DNA of 64,000 nucleotides, taken from assembly GCF_003696345.1 (NCBI RefSeq), contig NZ_RFLX01000001.1:124001-188000 (forward strand), written 5' to 3'. Below are positions 32,206 through 41,039 of this stretch, piece after piece. The DNA comes from Teichococcus wenyumeiae (GTDB taxonomy: Bacteria > Pseudomonadota > Alphaproteobacteria > Acetobacterales > Acetobacteraceae). Below the pieces are notes generated by a model. The model had not been told where the DNA came from. It made no database searches and worked only from the letters and a program-made list of their open reading frames with translations. Numbering within the stretch: position 1 is the first letter of the stretch; every line of letters starts with the position of its first letter. A program made the position numbers and the translations under genes.

Positions 32206-33255
32206 ATGGAACCGCAGACCCAAGGCCATGTCGTCGTCATTACCGGGGCTTCCAGCGGCATCGGCCGCGCCACCGCCATGGCCTTCGCGCGTCAGCATGC
32301 GCGGCTGGTGCTGGCGGCCCGCCGGACGGAGAAGCTGGAGGAAACCGCCCGCGCCTGCGAGGCAGCCGGCGGCATCGCGCTGGTCCAGACCACCGATGTC
32401 ACCGACGAAGCGCAGGTGGAAGCGCTGGGCCGGGCGGCGCTGGAACGCTTCGGGCGCATCGACCTCTGGTTCAACAATGCCGGCGTGGGGGTCTTCGGCC
32501 GGCTGGAATCCATCCCGGCCGAGGCCTGGCGGAGGGTGATCGAGGTCAATGTCTTCGGCTACATGCACGGCGCCCGCGTGGCGATGCGGCAGTTCCGCGC
32601 CCAGGGGCATGGCACGCTGGTGCAGAATGCCTCCATTGTCGGCATCACCGCCAAGCCCGACAGCACCGCCTATGCCACCAGCAAATGGGCCATCCGCGGA
32701 TTCTCCGAGGCGCTACGGCAGGAGGTGCTGGACCAGCCGGGCATCCATGTCTGCACCGTGCTGCCCTCGGTGATCGACACGCCCTTCTTTCAGCACGCCG
32801 CCAATTTCAGCGGCCGCGCCGTGCGCGCTGCGCCCCCGGTCTATACCGCCGAGGAAGTGGCCGATGCGGTGCTGGGCTTGGCCGAGCGGCCGCAGGACGA
32901 GGTGATCGTCGGCGGCTTCGGCAAGCTGGCCGCCGCGCAGAAGCAGATGGCGCCGCATCTGACCAGCTGGATGACCGGCCGCCTGCTGCATCGCGGCTTC
33001 CTGTCCGACCGCCCCAGCGGCGAGAGCACCGGCGCGCTCTTCCAGCCGGCCCAGGACAACATGGCGGTGGATGGCGGCTGGCGCGCCCAGCCGGAAAGCG
33101 GCGGCGCGCCGCTGGCCACCGCGACCTCGATCGCGGCGCTGTCGGTGGAGATGGCCTCCATCCCCTTCCGCATGGCCGATATCAGCATGACCACCGGCTT
33201 CCGCATGCTGGAAGCCATGCAGCCGGCCATCAAGCCTGGGCCGGTGTCGCGTTGA
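32206..33255 (+). CDS. SDR family oxidoreductase with C-terminal extension
   Basis: 349 residues. Cofactor loop VVITGASSGIGRATAMAFA, NNAGVGVFG, catalytic YATSKWAIRGFSEAL and a Ser in NASIVG. After the normal 250-residue SDR core there is an extra region of about 90 residues with SWMTGRLLHRGFLSDRPSG, as in the branch often annotated as SDR of unknown substrate. The ATG at 32206 has AGGA 6 bases upstream, preferred over 32185. A patatin-like gene follows 10 bases later, hinting at lipid-related chemistry. Confidence 0.87.
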   Translation: MEPQTQGHVVVITGASSGIGRATAMAFARQHARLVLAARRTEKLEETARACEAAGGIALVQTTDVTDEAQVEALGRAALERFGRIDLWFNNAGVGVFGRLESIPAEAWRRVIEVNVFGYMHGARVAMRQFRAQGHGTLVQNASIVGITAKPDSTAYATSKWAIRGFSEALRQEVLDQPGIHVCTVLPSVIDTPFFQHAANFSGRAVRAAPPVYTAEEVADAVLGLAERPQDEVIVGGFGKLAAAQKQMAPHLTSWMTGRLLHRGFLSDRPSGESTGALFQPAQDNMAVDGGWRAQPESGGAPLATATSIAALSVEMASIPFRMADISMTTGFRMLEAMQPAIKPGPVSR

Positions 33256-33265
33256 AGGCGCGCGC

Positions 33266-34357
33266 ATGCTGAACGCACTGGTGCTGTCGGGCGGTGTCGC
33301 GCTCGGCTCCTTCGAGGCTGGCATCTGCGCCGCGCTGGAGGCAGGAGGCGGGCCGCGCCCCGACTGGGTGGCTGGCGCCTCCGCCGGCGCGGTCAATGCC
33401 GCCATCTTCGCCGGCAATCCGCCGGAACAGCGGGCGGCGCGGCTGCGGCAATTCTGGGAAGGCATGGCGGAGGACCCGCTGCCGGGCTTCTCCCTGTTCT
33501 TCGGCGCGCCGATGGCCGATGGGCCGCTCCGGCGCGCCCATAACCGCGCGGCGGCGCTGCAAAGCCTGCTCTTCGGCCGCCCCGGCCTCTTCATGCCCCG
33601 CTTTTTGCCGGAAGCGATCATGGGGCGGGCGCCCTCGCTCTACGACCTCACGCCGCTGCGCCGCCGCCTGCCGGAGCTGGTCGATTTCGACCGCCTCAAT
33701 GCCGGCCCCCTGCGCGTCACCCTGGTGGCCACCGATGTCACCAGCGGGAAGCGCGTGGTCTTCGACACCGCCCGCGGCACCCGCATCGGGCCGGAGCATG
33801 TGGTGGCCTCCTGCGCCCTGCTGCCGCTCTTCGCGCCGGTGGAGGTGGAAGGGCGGCTGCTGGGGGATGGCGGGCTGGCCTCCAATGCGCCGGTGGACCT
33901 GGTGCTGGAGGAAGAACAGGAGGTGCTCTGCATCCTGGCGGAACTCTTCGCCGCCGCTGGCGCGCCGCCGGGCAATCTGTCCGGCTCGCTGGCACGGGCG
34001 GGGGATCTGGCGCTGGGCAACCAGACGCAGCGGCTGCTGGAAGGCCATGCGCGGCTGCTGCGGCTGCGCGACTCCCTGCACCGCCTGGCAGCCCTGGTGC
34101 CGGAAGAGCGCCGCACCGAGCCGGAGGTGGCCGCGCTGCTGGCCGAGGCCGGGCCGCCCGCCCGCGCCATTGTGCTGCGCATCGGCTACCGCGCCCCGCC
34201 GGACGAGGCCGGGGCCGGCAAGCTGTTCGACTTTTCCCGCGCCACCACCGCCGACCGCTGGCAGGCGGGGGAGGAGGCCCTGCGCCGGGGCCTGCGCAAG
34301 CTGGCGGAAGCGCCGGCCCCCGGCCCCGGCCTGGTGCTGCACGACATCGAGACCTGA
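33266..34357 (+). CDS. Patatin-like phospholipase
   Basis: 363-residue lipid acyl hydrolase. The oxyanion loop LSGGVALGSFEAG, nucleophile GASAG with Ser39, and dyad partner Asp201 in LLGDGGLASNAP are in the proper order. There is no signal peptide, so it acts inside the cell, presumably at the inner leaflet. It sits 10 bases after the SDR gene and was probably transcribed with it. The C-terminal 130 residues, with TADRWQAGEEALRRGLRKL, resemble the DUF3734-like tail seen in some bacterial patatins; that last match is uncertain. Confidence 0.9.
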   Translation: MLNALVLSGGVALGSFEAGICAALEAGGGPRPDWVAGASAGAVNAAIFAGNPPEQRAARLRQFWEGMAEDPLPGFSLFFGAPMADGPLRRAHNRAAALQSLLFGRPGLFMPRFLPEAIMGRAPSLYDLTPLRRRLPELVDFDRLNAGPLRVTLVATDVTSGKRVVFDTARGTRIGPEHVVASCALLPLFAPVEVEGRLLGDGGLASNAPVDLVLEEEQEVLCILAELFAAAGAPPGNLSGSLARAGDLALGNQTQRLLEGHARLLRLRDSLHRLAALVPEERRTEPEVAALLAEAGPPARAIVLRIGYRAPPDEAGAGKLFDFSRATTADRWQAGEEALRRGLRKLAEAPAPGPGLVLHDIET

Positions 34358-34473
34358 AGCCACGGAGGGCCGGATGGCACGTGCCGTGTCCCGGGCATGC
34401 CTCTTCCCTTGGTCTTGTCGGCAACGCCAGCCGCCGCGCCGGTGTTGAAAAAGGTGCAGCACCGGAGGAAGCC

Positions 34474-34641
34474 ATGCCCAAGACCCCACCGATCGGCACC
34501 CCCGCCGCCGGCGAGCCCGCCGCGCCGCAGACGGCCGAGAATACCTGCCGCCGCTGCGGCGGCAGCGGCCGGCTGGACAACAAGCCCTGCCCCGCCTGTG
34601 ATGGCCGGGGCACCGTGGCCGTGACGGTAGGGGATGCCTGA
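34474..34641 (+). CDS. Small DnaJ-type zinc-finger (CxxCxGxG) protein B
   Basis: 55 residues with GGAGG 5 bases upstream of the ATG. A Pro/Ala/Thr-rich N-terminal half is followed by CRRCGGSGRLDNKPCPACDG and RGTV, two CxxCxGxG repeats spaced as in the twin protein at 31823-32011. Because the upstream ribosome site is strong and the second half is conserved between the two genes, I treat both as real. Metal binding is likely; the role is unknown. Confidence 0.72.
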   Translation: MPKTPPIGTPAAGEPAAPQTAENTCRRCGGSGRLDNKPCPACDGRGTVAVTVGDA

Positions 34642-34745
34642 GCCGCTGGCCGCATCCAGGCGGTCAGGGGAAGAGCCCTGCGCATGAGGCCGCAAAAGCA
34701 GGCAGGCTGCCGGCGGGCCTGAGGGGAGCCCCGCCGGCGAGTGGC

Positions 34746-35096
34746 TCAGTTGTGGCCGCTGGACATCCCGGTATGCCACACCGTGCCAGAGGGGATGTTC
34801 GCCGCGCCAGCGCGGCGCGGCAGCAGAGGCGTGGGACCCTGGAGACCTTCCAGGGGCGCGAAGAAATATTCCACTGGTACATTCAGCAGCCGGGAGCAGA
34901 GATAGAGCCGGCCCGGGCTGATGCGGGTGCGGCCGGCTTCGTATTTGTGGATCAACTGCGTCGAGACGCCGAGGCTGGCGGCCAGCTGCAGCTGGGTGAT
35001 CTGGCGTTCCATCCGCAGCAGGCGCAGGCGCTTCGCCACATGCGCATCGACGGTGGAGGCACCAGGCCCTCCCATGCTCATTGAGCCGCTTCCCAT
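34746..35096 (-). CDS. XRE family helix-turn-helix regulator
   Basis: 116 residues. A Cro/C1-type helix-turn-helix is clear: VAKRLRLLRMERQITQLQLA, then ASLGVSTQLIHKYEAGRTRI, and LNVPVEYFFAPLEG closes the domain. The rest is short, with a Pro/Arg tail. I chose the ATG at 35096 because AGGAAGGG lies 7 bases upstream. It faces a long AT-richer region shared with the histidine kinase gene and probably regulates from there. Confidence 0.88.
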   Translation of the reverse strand: MGSGSMSMGGPGASTVDAHVAKRLRLLRMERQITQLQLAASLGVSTQLIHKYEAGRTRISPGRLYLCSRLLNVPVEYFFAPLEGLQGPTPLLPRRAGAANIPSGTVWHTGMSSGHN

Positions 35097-35642
35097 GTTA
35101 TCGCCCTTCCTGTTCTGCCCCGCGCCGGCTTGCGAAAAGACAGCTGCCGGCGGCACCAGCATGTCTCGCGGCGCGTTGCCGGTAACAGTCGAGATGCACC
35201 GGAAAAGGTCGTTGGCATCGAGGCGCAGGACGGCACTTTGTCGGGTTTTGTCATGATGCGCGCTAAATGCGGCTCTCATCCTTTTGTCTGGCTTGCGCTT
35301 TTCCGCCTCACCCATAGGTGACAAGCGACGGGTTCTATCTGGCAGCGCATGGACTCAGCTTGGAACGGAACGCCAGAGTGGCATCACAGAAGCCAAATGC
35401 AACTCGCAGTAACGATCTCGCGACTTATGGACCAGAAAGCGGCGAAAAAGCGCGTTGAGCATGACAAAACTGGTCAAGATATTTTCGTAAACTGGCGCAG
35501 GGATGTCACAGATCACGGCAAAACTGCCAAGAAATGAGAAAAAAACTCGCCTATTGGTTGCAGAGTCCCCTGGCGTGATGCAAAACTCACGTTTACTTGA
35601 ACCTCATCTCGCGGCGCGGTGAGGATCAACTCAGAGGCGGGG
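35097..35642. other. Long divergent intergenic region, AT-richer than the rest
   Basis: 546 bases without a convincing gene, flanked by divergent starts of an XRE regulator and a sensor kinase. Bases 35330-35600 are visibly richer in A and T than anything else nearby. A weak sigma-70-like pair TTGAGC (35455-35460) and GATATT (35478-35483) with a 17-base spacer points toward the kinase. A 62-codon frame at 35349-35537 exists, but it lacks a ribosome site and normal codon use. I see no repeat or RNA gene. Confidence 0.5.
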
Positions 35643-37805
35643 ATGGGACGATCCAAAGACGAAATTCGCTCTGACACGGCGCAGCAGTCTGCCACCGGCA
35701 AGACCACAGCCTTTATCCGCCGTCCCGCCGAGAAGGCGCAGCCATTGTGGCAGGCTTGGCCACAGCTTGCTCTCGCCAGCTTCTGCGTGATCCTGACCGC
35801 GCTGCTCTGGACCGTGCTGGCCCTGCAATGGACCGGCCGGCAGCAGCGCACGGCGCAGGAGGCGGAGATGGCGCAGGCCTCCGTCCATATCCATCAGGGG
35901 CTGAACGACGCCCAGCAGCGGGCCTCCAGCCTCGCCACCCTGGCCAGCCAGCTGCTGGGCGAGACCCGCTCGCCGCTTCAGCGCGCGGCGCTGGAAGCTT
36001 CGTTGGAAACCGCGCTCTCCGTGTCGGACAGCAGCCTGGACGGCATCCGGCTGCTCGATGCCGCCGGCCGTTCCATGCTGACGGTGGGCGAGGTTTTTGC
36101 TGAGCCGCTGTCCATGGACGGGAACCTCCCCCTGCCGACGCTGCTCTGGAACAAGGGCACCCTGGTGCTGGCCGGTCTGCTGCCGCCGGCGGCGGAGCGC
36201 CCTGGCCACAGCTACCAGGCGGCGCTGCGCCCCCGGGCGCTGGCCCATATCATCGGCCATGCCCAGGAGAGCCACGCCTCGCCGGGCGAGGGCATCAACC
36301 ACATCGCCCTGATGCTGCGGGACGGCACGCTGCTGAAGGTGACGAAAAGCAGCGTCGAGCAGCTCATCACCAGTCCCGGCCTTGCTTCCGGCGGCGAAGT
36401 GCCCGCCGCGCTTTCAGCCGGCACCAGTGCGGTGAACCGACTGGTTGCGCCCCTGCCGGCGGTGCATGCCGCGGTGGTGCTGGAAGCCTCGGCGCTGCCG
36501 GCGCAGGGCGGCCTGCGCCGGCTGGTGCTGCTCTCCGGAGCCTTGCTGATCGCGCTGCAGCTCGGCACCACGCTGCTGCTGCTGCTCTGGGTGGGGCGGC
36601 ACCTGCGGCGGATGCACCTGCGCCATGCCGAGGAAACCACCCATATCCGCGACCACGCGCTGCGCAGCATCAACGACATGCTGGGCTCCATGCCCGCCAC
36701 GCTCTACCGCGCCGAGATCTTCGCCGACCGCTCCTTCTCCATCACCAGCATGAGCGAGAATGTGGAGCGGCTGACCGGCTTCGACCAGGCCGCCATGCTG
36801 CGCCCCAATGCCTGGCGCGACCGCGTGCCGGCCTCCGACCAGCCTGTGCTGGCCCAGCATCTCAACACGCTCTACCGCGAGGGCGAATCCTCCGCCGAAT
36901 ACCGCTTCCACCATGCCGATGGCCGCGTCATCTGGCTGCGGGCGCAGGCACGCGTCTTGGCGGTGGGGCAGCATGGCGGCGCCGATGTCATGGGCTACCT
37001 CGCCGATGTCTCGAGCGAGAAGATGCTGCAGGCCCAGGCGATCGCCAGCGCCAAGCTGGCCACGCTGGGCCGCATGGCCTCGGCGCTGGCGCATGAGATC
37101 ACCCAGCCCATCAGCGTCATGATGCTGGCCGCCGAGAACGCGCTGGACGCGCATGAGACGGAAGGCCGCGCCGCCGTGCCGGTGATGGTCTCCAAGCTCA
37201 ACCGCATTCTGGAGCAGACGCAGCGGGCGCAGAGCCTGGTGGAGCACCTGCGCGTCTTCGGCCGCGCCAATGACGGTGCCACCGAGGCGGTGGACCTGGT
37301 GAAGGCGCTGGACGGCGCCCTGCTGCTGAGCGCCAGTGTGCTGAAGCGCGCCGGCATCGAGGTGGAGAACCTGGTGCCGTCCGGGCTGCCCCTGGTCTCG
37401 GCCAACCAGGTGATGCTGGAGCAGGTGATCATGAACTTGGCCATCAATGCCCGCGACGCCATGCTGCGCGTGCCGGAAGCCCAGCGCCGGCTGACGCTGC
37501 GCGCCGGCGAGATCAGCGGCCGGCGCATCGAGCTGCGCGTCACCGATACCGGCCGTGGCCTCTCCCCCGAGGCCATGGCCCGGCTCTTCGAGCCCTTCTT
37601 CACCACCAAGCCTGCCGGGCAGGGCATGGGCCTCGGCCTGTCCATCTGCCACGGCATCATCCGCTCCTTCGGCGGCGAGATCACCGGCGAGAATGTCGAG
37701 GGCGGCGCCGCCTTCTCCATCCGCCTGCCGATCGCCGAGGCTGCCGGCACGGCCGGGGCGGCCCTGCCTGCCCAGAGCATCTCCAGGGAAAGCCAGCCAT
37801 CATGA
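35643..37805 (+). CDS. Membrane-bound sensor histidine kinase (PAS, HPK4-like)
   Basis: 720 residues. Transmembrane helix near residues 41-63 (LASFCVILTALLWTVLALQW), a periplasmic sensor region of about 230 residues, and a second helix at about 296-319 (LIALQLGTTLLLLLWVG). Then come a PAS domain (about 343-440, with YRAEIFADRSFSITSMS and DGRVIWLRAQ), the phospho-acceptor ALAHEITQPISVMML (His near 484), N-box NLAINARDAM, and G-boxes VTDTGRGLSPEAM and GMGLGLSICHGII. ATG preferred over GTG at 35619. It overlaps its response regulator by ATGA. The signal is unknown. Confidence 0.92.
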   Translation: MGRSKDEIRSDTAQQSATGKTTAFIRRPAEKAQPLWQAWPQLALASFCVILTALLWTVLALQWTGRQQRTAQEAEMAQASVHIHQGLNDAQQRASSLATLASQLLGETRSPLQRAALEASLETALSVSDSSLDGIRLLDAAGRSMLTVGEVFAEPLSMDGNLPLPTLLWNKGTLVLAGLLPPAAERPGHSYQAALRPRALAHIIGHAQESHASPGEGINHIALMLRDGTLLKVTKSSVEQLITSPGLASGGEVPAALSAGTSAVNRLVAPLPAVHAAVVLEASALPAQGGLRRLVLLSGALLIALQLGTTLLLLLWVGRHLRRMHLRHAEETTHIRDHALRSINDMLGSMPATLYRAEIFADRSFSITSMSENVERLTGFDQAAMLRPNAWRDRVPASDQPVLAQHLNTLYREGESSAEYRFHHADGRVIWLRAQARVLAVGQHGGADVMGYLADVSSEKMLQAQAIASAKLATLGRMASALAHEITQPISVMMLAAENALDAHETEGRAAVPVMVSKLNRILEQTQRAQSLVEHLRVFGRANDGATEAVDLVKALDGALLLSASVLKRAGIEVENLVPSGLPLVSANQVMLEQVIMNLAINARDAMLRVPEAQRRLTLRAGEISGRRIELRVTDTGRGLSPEAMARLFEPFFTTKPAGQGMGLGLSICHGIIRSFGGEITGENVEGGAAFSIRLPIAEAAGTAGAALPAQSISRESQPS

Positions 37806-38515
37806 GTGCCGAGCCGCAGATCAGCATCCCACCTCCCCGCAGCACCGAGGCGCTGGTCTATGTTATCGACGACCAGCGCGAATGGGCGGACGAGCTTTCC
37901 TCCGTTGTCGGCCGCTACGGCTACCGCATCCGCACCGGCTATGACTGGCAGGACCTGGAGAGCCTGCTGGCCGAGGAACAGCCGGACGCCATCCTGCTGG
38001 ACCAGCACCTGGGCAAGGTCGATACCGTCTCCCGCCTGGCGCAGCTGCGGCAGATGACGCGCGCCGCCATCATCGTCATCACCGCCAACAACAGCGAGGT
38101 GGACCGCGTGCTGGGGCTGGAGACCGGCGCGGACGACTTCATCGTCAAGCCCGTCTCGGGGCGCGAGGTGATCGCCTGGCTACGCGCCCGCCTGCGCCGC
38201 CCCAGCGAGATGCCGGCCGAGGCGCCGGGCTGGCGCTTTGTGGAACAAACCCGCAGCCTGTTCCGCCCCAATGGCCAGCCGATCCACCTGACCACCGCCG
38301 AGTTCGAGCTGCTGCAGGCGCTGGTGCGCAGCCAGGGCCAGCCGGTCTCGCGTGAGGAACTGTCGAAGCTGGCCTTCGGCCGCGCCTGGCGCTTCGGCGA
38401 CCGCTCGGTGGACAATGCCATCGTGGTGCTGCGCCGCAAGCTGGGCGATGAGCGGGTGGACGGCTGCATCCGCACCGTCCGCGGCGTGGGCTATGTCTTC
38501 GTGGGCTTCCCGTGA
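37802..38515 (+). CDS. OmpR/PhoB-type response regulator
   Basis: 237 residues. Receiver domain with the acidic pair Asp23-Asp24, phospho-acceptor Asp67 in AILLDQHLG, Thr94 in VITANN and Lys116 in FIVKPVSG. The C-terminal winged helix has ILTTAEFELLQALV-like sequence (IHLTTAEFELLQALVRSQG), RSVDNAIVVLRRKLGD and the closing IRTVRGVGYVFVG. It is translated from inside the kinase stop codon, so they form a cognate pair. The target genes are not evident; a ketoglutarate-semialdehyde-type dehydrogenase follows. Confidence 0.94.
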   Translation: MSAEPQISIPPPRSTEALVYVIDDQREWADELSSVVGRYGYRIRTGYDWQDLESLLAEEQPDAILLDQHLGKVDTVSRLAQLRQMTRAAIIVITANNSEVDRVLGLETGADDFIVKPVSGREVIAWLRARLRRPSEMPAEAPGWRFVEQTRSLFRPNGQPIHLTTAEFELLQALVRSQGQPVSREELSKLAFGRAWRFGDRSVDNAIVVLRRKLGDERVDGCIRTVRGVGYVFVGFP

Positions 38516-38628
38516 TCCTATCCGAAAACTGATATAGCAGGACTCGACGGCCACCCCCGGACGCCTCAATCATGATCTCCGAATCCGGTGCCAGCCGCGC
38601 CGGGCAAGGTTCGAGGGAAGAAACAGCC

Positions 38629-40209
38629 ATGAGCGTTACCGGCGAGATGCTGATCGGCGCCACCGCCCTGCGCGGCGGGGACAGCGAGATCCGCGCCACC
38701 AACCCCGCCACCGGGGAGAAGATGGACCCCGCCTTCGGCGGCGGCGGCGCGGCGGAAGTGGACCGGGCCTGCGCCCTGGCCGCCGCCGCCTTTGACACCT
38801 ACAGCAACACCGCGCCCGAGCAGCGTGCCGCCTTCCTGGAAGCCTGCGCCCAGGGCATCATGGAGATCGGCGACGAGCTGATCGAGCGCGCCTGCGCCGA
38901 AAGCGGCCTGCCGCGCGGCCGCATCGAGGGCGAGCGCGCCCGCACCGTCGGCCAGCTTCGCCTCTTCGCCAGCGTGGTGCGGGAAGGCAGCTGGATCGAG
39001 GCCCGCATCGACCCCGCCATGCCCGCCCGCCAGCCGCTGCCGCGTTCCGACCTGCGGCAGCGCCATGTGGCGCTGGGGCCGGTGGCGGTCTTCGGCGCCT
39101 CCAACTTCCCGCTGGCCTTCTCGGTCGGCGGTGGCGACACGGCCTCGGCGCTCGCCGCCGGCTGCCCGGTGGTGGTGAAGGCGCATTCGGCGCATCCCGG
39201 CACCTCGGAACTGGTGGGCCGCGCCATCCAGAAGGCGGTGCAGCAGTGCGGCCTGCCGGAAGGCGTCTTCAGCCTGCTCTTCGGCAATGGCGGCACGCTG
39301 GGCAGCGCCCTGGTGGCGGACCCGCGCATCAAGGCGGTGGGCTTCACCGGCTCCCGCTCCGGCGGCACGGCGCTGATGAAGATCGCCGCCAACCGGCCCG
39401 AGCCCATACCGGTCCATGCCGAGATGAGCAGCATCAACCCGGTCTTCCTGCTGCCCGGCGCTATGGCCAAGCGGGCGGAAGCCATCGGCAAGGGCTTTGT
39501 CGGCTCGCTCACCATGGGCGCGGGGCAGTTCTGCACCAATCCCGGCCTGGTGCTGGGCGTGGAGGACGACAGGCTGAAGACCTTCCTCGACGCCTCCCGC
39601 GCCGCGCTGGAAGCCAGCGGGGCGCAGACCATGCTGACGCCCGGCATCTACAAGGCCTATGAGGAAGGCGTCTCCCGCCTCTCCACCAACAACCGGGTGG
39701 AAACAGTGGCGGAAGGCCAGCCCGGCCCCGGCCCCTACCAGGGCCGCGCCGCGCTCTTCACCACCACGGCGCAGCACTTCAACGAGGACGAGACGCTGCT
39801 GGAAGAGGTCTTCGGCGCCTCCTCCCTGGTGGTGCGCTGCCCGGACGTGGACACCATGCTGGCGGTGGCCGAGCGGCTGGAAGGCCAGCTCACCGCCACC
39901 ATCCTGATGGAGCCCGAGGACCTGGAGCTGGCCAAGCAGCTGGTGCCGGTGCTGGAACGCAAGGTCGGCCGCATCCTGGTCAATGGCTACCCCACCGGCG
40001 TCGAGGTCGGGCATGCCATGGTGCATGGCGGCCCCTTCCCCTCCACTTCGGACAGCCGCACCACCTCGGTCGGCTCGCTCGCCATCCGCCGCTTCCTGCG
40101 CCCGGTCTGCTACCAGGACTTCCCGCAGGACCTGCTGCCGGAATCGCTGCGCGACGGCAATCCGCTGGGCCTGTGGCGGCGCACGGACGGCGAGCTGGGG
40201 AAGAACTGA
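38629..40209 (+). CDS. Aldehyde dehydrogenase, 2,5-dioxovalerate (ketoglutarate semialdehyde) type
   Basis: 526 residues, the length of the KGSADH branch that oxidises 2,5-dioxopentanoate to 2-oxoglutarate at the end of hexarate and pentose oxidative routes. Seen: [24 protein letters not shown] (split [11 protein letters not shown] and [12 protein letters not shown]), [11 protein letters not shown], Glu265 in [11 protein letters not shown], catalytic Cys302 in [12 protein letters not shown], and the closing [24 protein letters not shown] precedes the ATG. The uxu operon further along makes sugar-acid catabolism a reasonable context. Confidence 0.9.
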   Translation: MSVTGEMLIGATALRGGDSEIRATNPATGEKMDPAFGGGGAAEVDRACALAAAAFDTYSNTAPEQRAAFLEACAQGIMEIGDELIERACAESGLPRGRIEGERARTVGQLRLFASVVREGSWIEARIDPAMPARQPLPRSDLRQRHVALGPVAVFGASNFPLAFSVGGGDTASALAAGCPVVVKAHSAHPGTSELVGRAIQKAVQQCGLPEGVFSLLFGNGGTLGSALVADPRIKAVGFTGSRSGGTALMKIAANRPEPIPVHAEMSSINPVFLLPGAMAKRAEAIGKGFVGSLTMGAGQFCTNPGLVLGVEDDRLKTFLDASRAALEASGAQTMLTPGIYKAYEEGVSRLSTNNRVETVAEGQPGPGPYQGRAALFTTTAQHFNEDETLLEEVFGASSLVVRCPDVDTMLAVAERLEGQLTATILMEPEDLELAKQLVPVLERKVGRILVNGYPTGVEVGHAMVHGGPFPSTSDSRTTSVGSLAIRRFLRPVCYQDFPQDLLPESLRDGNPLGLWRRTDGELGKN

Positions 40210-40217
40210 GCACTTCC

Positions 40218-40441
40218 AGCCGGGGCCAGGAGGGGCGCCGCCCCTCCTGGCCCCACCCCGCTGGGGGAACTGAGTTCCCCCAGGCCCCCGCATTCATTTT
40301 CTAAAGTTCACATGGGCTGAGGCGGCGTCGCCGGAGGTCCATGACCTCCGGCGCGACCAGTGTTCAAAGCCGTGAATGTCGGGGGTCCGGGGTGGTTCAA
40401 CCACCACGGCGGGGTTCCAAGGGGCAGCGCCCCTTGGCCTT
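40218..40441. repeat. Intergenic hairpin element 2 (family of five)
   Basis: Between the convergent ends of the dehydrogenase and mntR genes. Successive perfect hairpins: 15-bp stem GGGGCCAGGAGGGGC (40222-40254), CTGGGGGAACT/AGTTCCCCCAG (40261-40283), GCCGGAGGTC-CAT-GACCTCCGGC (40330-40352), GGTGGTT/AACCACC (40391-40405) and CCAAGGGGC/GCCCCTTGG (40417-40437). The centre carries CACATGGGCTGA, also found in element 3. The set could end transcription from both sides. Confidence 0.85.
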
Positions 40442-40447
40442 CAGCCT

Positions 40448-40903
40448 TCAGCCCCGGCGCAGGAAATTCGCGAAGGCTTCCAGCGTCGCGTCGCTGACAT
40501 GGTGTTCCAGGCCCTCGGCATCGCTTTCCGCCACATCCGGCGGCACGCCCACGGCCTTCAGCAGGTCCACCACCACCCGGTGGCGGGTGCGCACCTTGTC
40601 CGCCAGGGCATGGCCTTCCGGCGTCAGGAAGACACCGCGATAGGGCCGCGAATGCGCCAGGTTCAGCGCCTTCAGCCGCGCGATGCTCTTGATGGCCGTG
40701 GCATGCGAGACGCCAAGCCGGCGCGCCAGGTCGGTGGGCCGGGCCTCGCCATGCTCGCGCAGCAGATCGTCGATCAGCTCGACATAATCCTCCAGCACCG
40801 CTGAGGCGCGGCCGGCGCGCGCCGAGGCATGGCGGGCGGCCTGCGTGTCTTCGCCTGCCCGCTCATCGGGAGCTGGGGGCTGTGGAAGGGTCGGGCTGGT
40901 CAT
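40448..40903 (-). CDS. mntR: Manganese-dependent DtxR-family regulator MntR
   Basis: 151 residues. The winged helix is ARPTDLARRLGVSHATAIKSIARLKALNL (seen as PTDLARRLGVSHATAIKSIA), followed by GVFLTPEGHALA. Metal-ligand positions of MntR are recognisable: acidic residues in VLEDYVELI, a His in RTRHRVV, and Glu/His in AESDAEGLEHHVSDATLEAF. No SH3-like C-terminal domain, as in MntR. The ATG is used; a TTG 42 bases earlier is possible. It is divergent from the mnt transport operon with a matching palindrome between them. Confidence 0.92.
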   Translation of the reverse strand: MTSPTLPQPPAPDERAGEDTQAARHASARAGRASAVLEDYVELIDDLLREHGEARPTDLARRLGVSHATAIKSIARLKALNLAHSRPYRGVFLTPEGHALADKVRTRHRVVVDLLKAVGVPPDVAESDAEGLEHHVSDATLEAFANFLRRG

Positions 40904-40972
40904 GAGAGCCGCAAGATGCCGCAGCGTGGCAGATGGTGCAACCAACGGTGAAAATACGGCTTAGGCTCTTGA

Positions 40973-40990
40973 ATGTAGCCTAAGCTACAT
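40973..40990. promoter_or_regulatory. MntR-box-like operator between mntR and the transport operon
   Basis: Perfect palindrome ATGTAGCCTAAGCTACAT: two 7-base arms around CTAA. Its half-site TAGC-N4-GCTA has the same spacing as known MntR boxes (ATAGC-N4-GCTAT in E. coli). It lies about 50 bases before the binding-protein ATG and about 70 before mntR, suited to control both. Confidence 0.8.
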
Positions 40991-41039
40991 GCTTATCATG
41001 GCGCCAGAGATGCATGAACGACGCACAGGAGGAAGTTTG

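Noticed and set aside
35349-35537. 62-codon frame in the XRE-kinase gap
   Set aside because: No ribosome site, codon use unlike the neighbouring genes, and the sequence lies in an AT-rich region where open frames are expected by chance.
40218-40441. CRISPR-like repeats near the hairpin elements
   Set aside because: The repeats are paired arms of hairpins, not regularly spaced direct repeats with unique spacers, and no cas gene is present.
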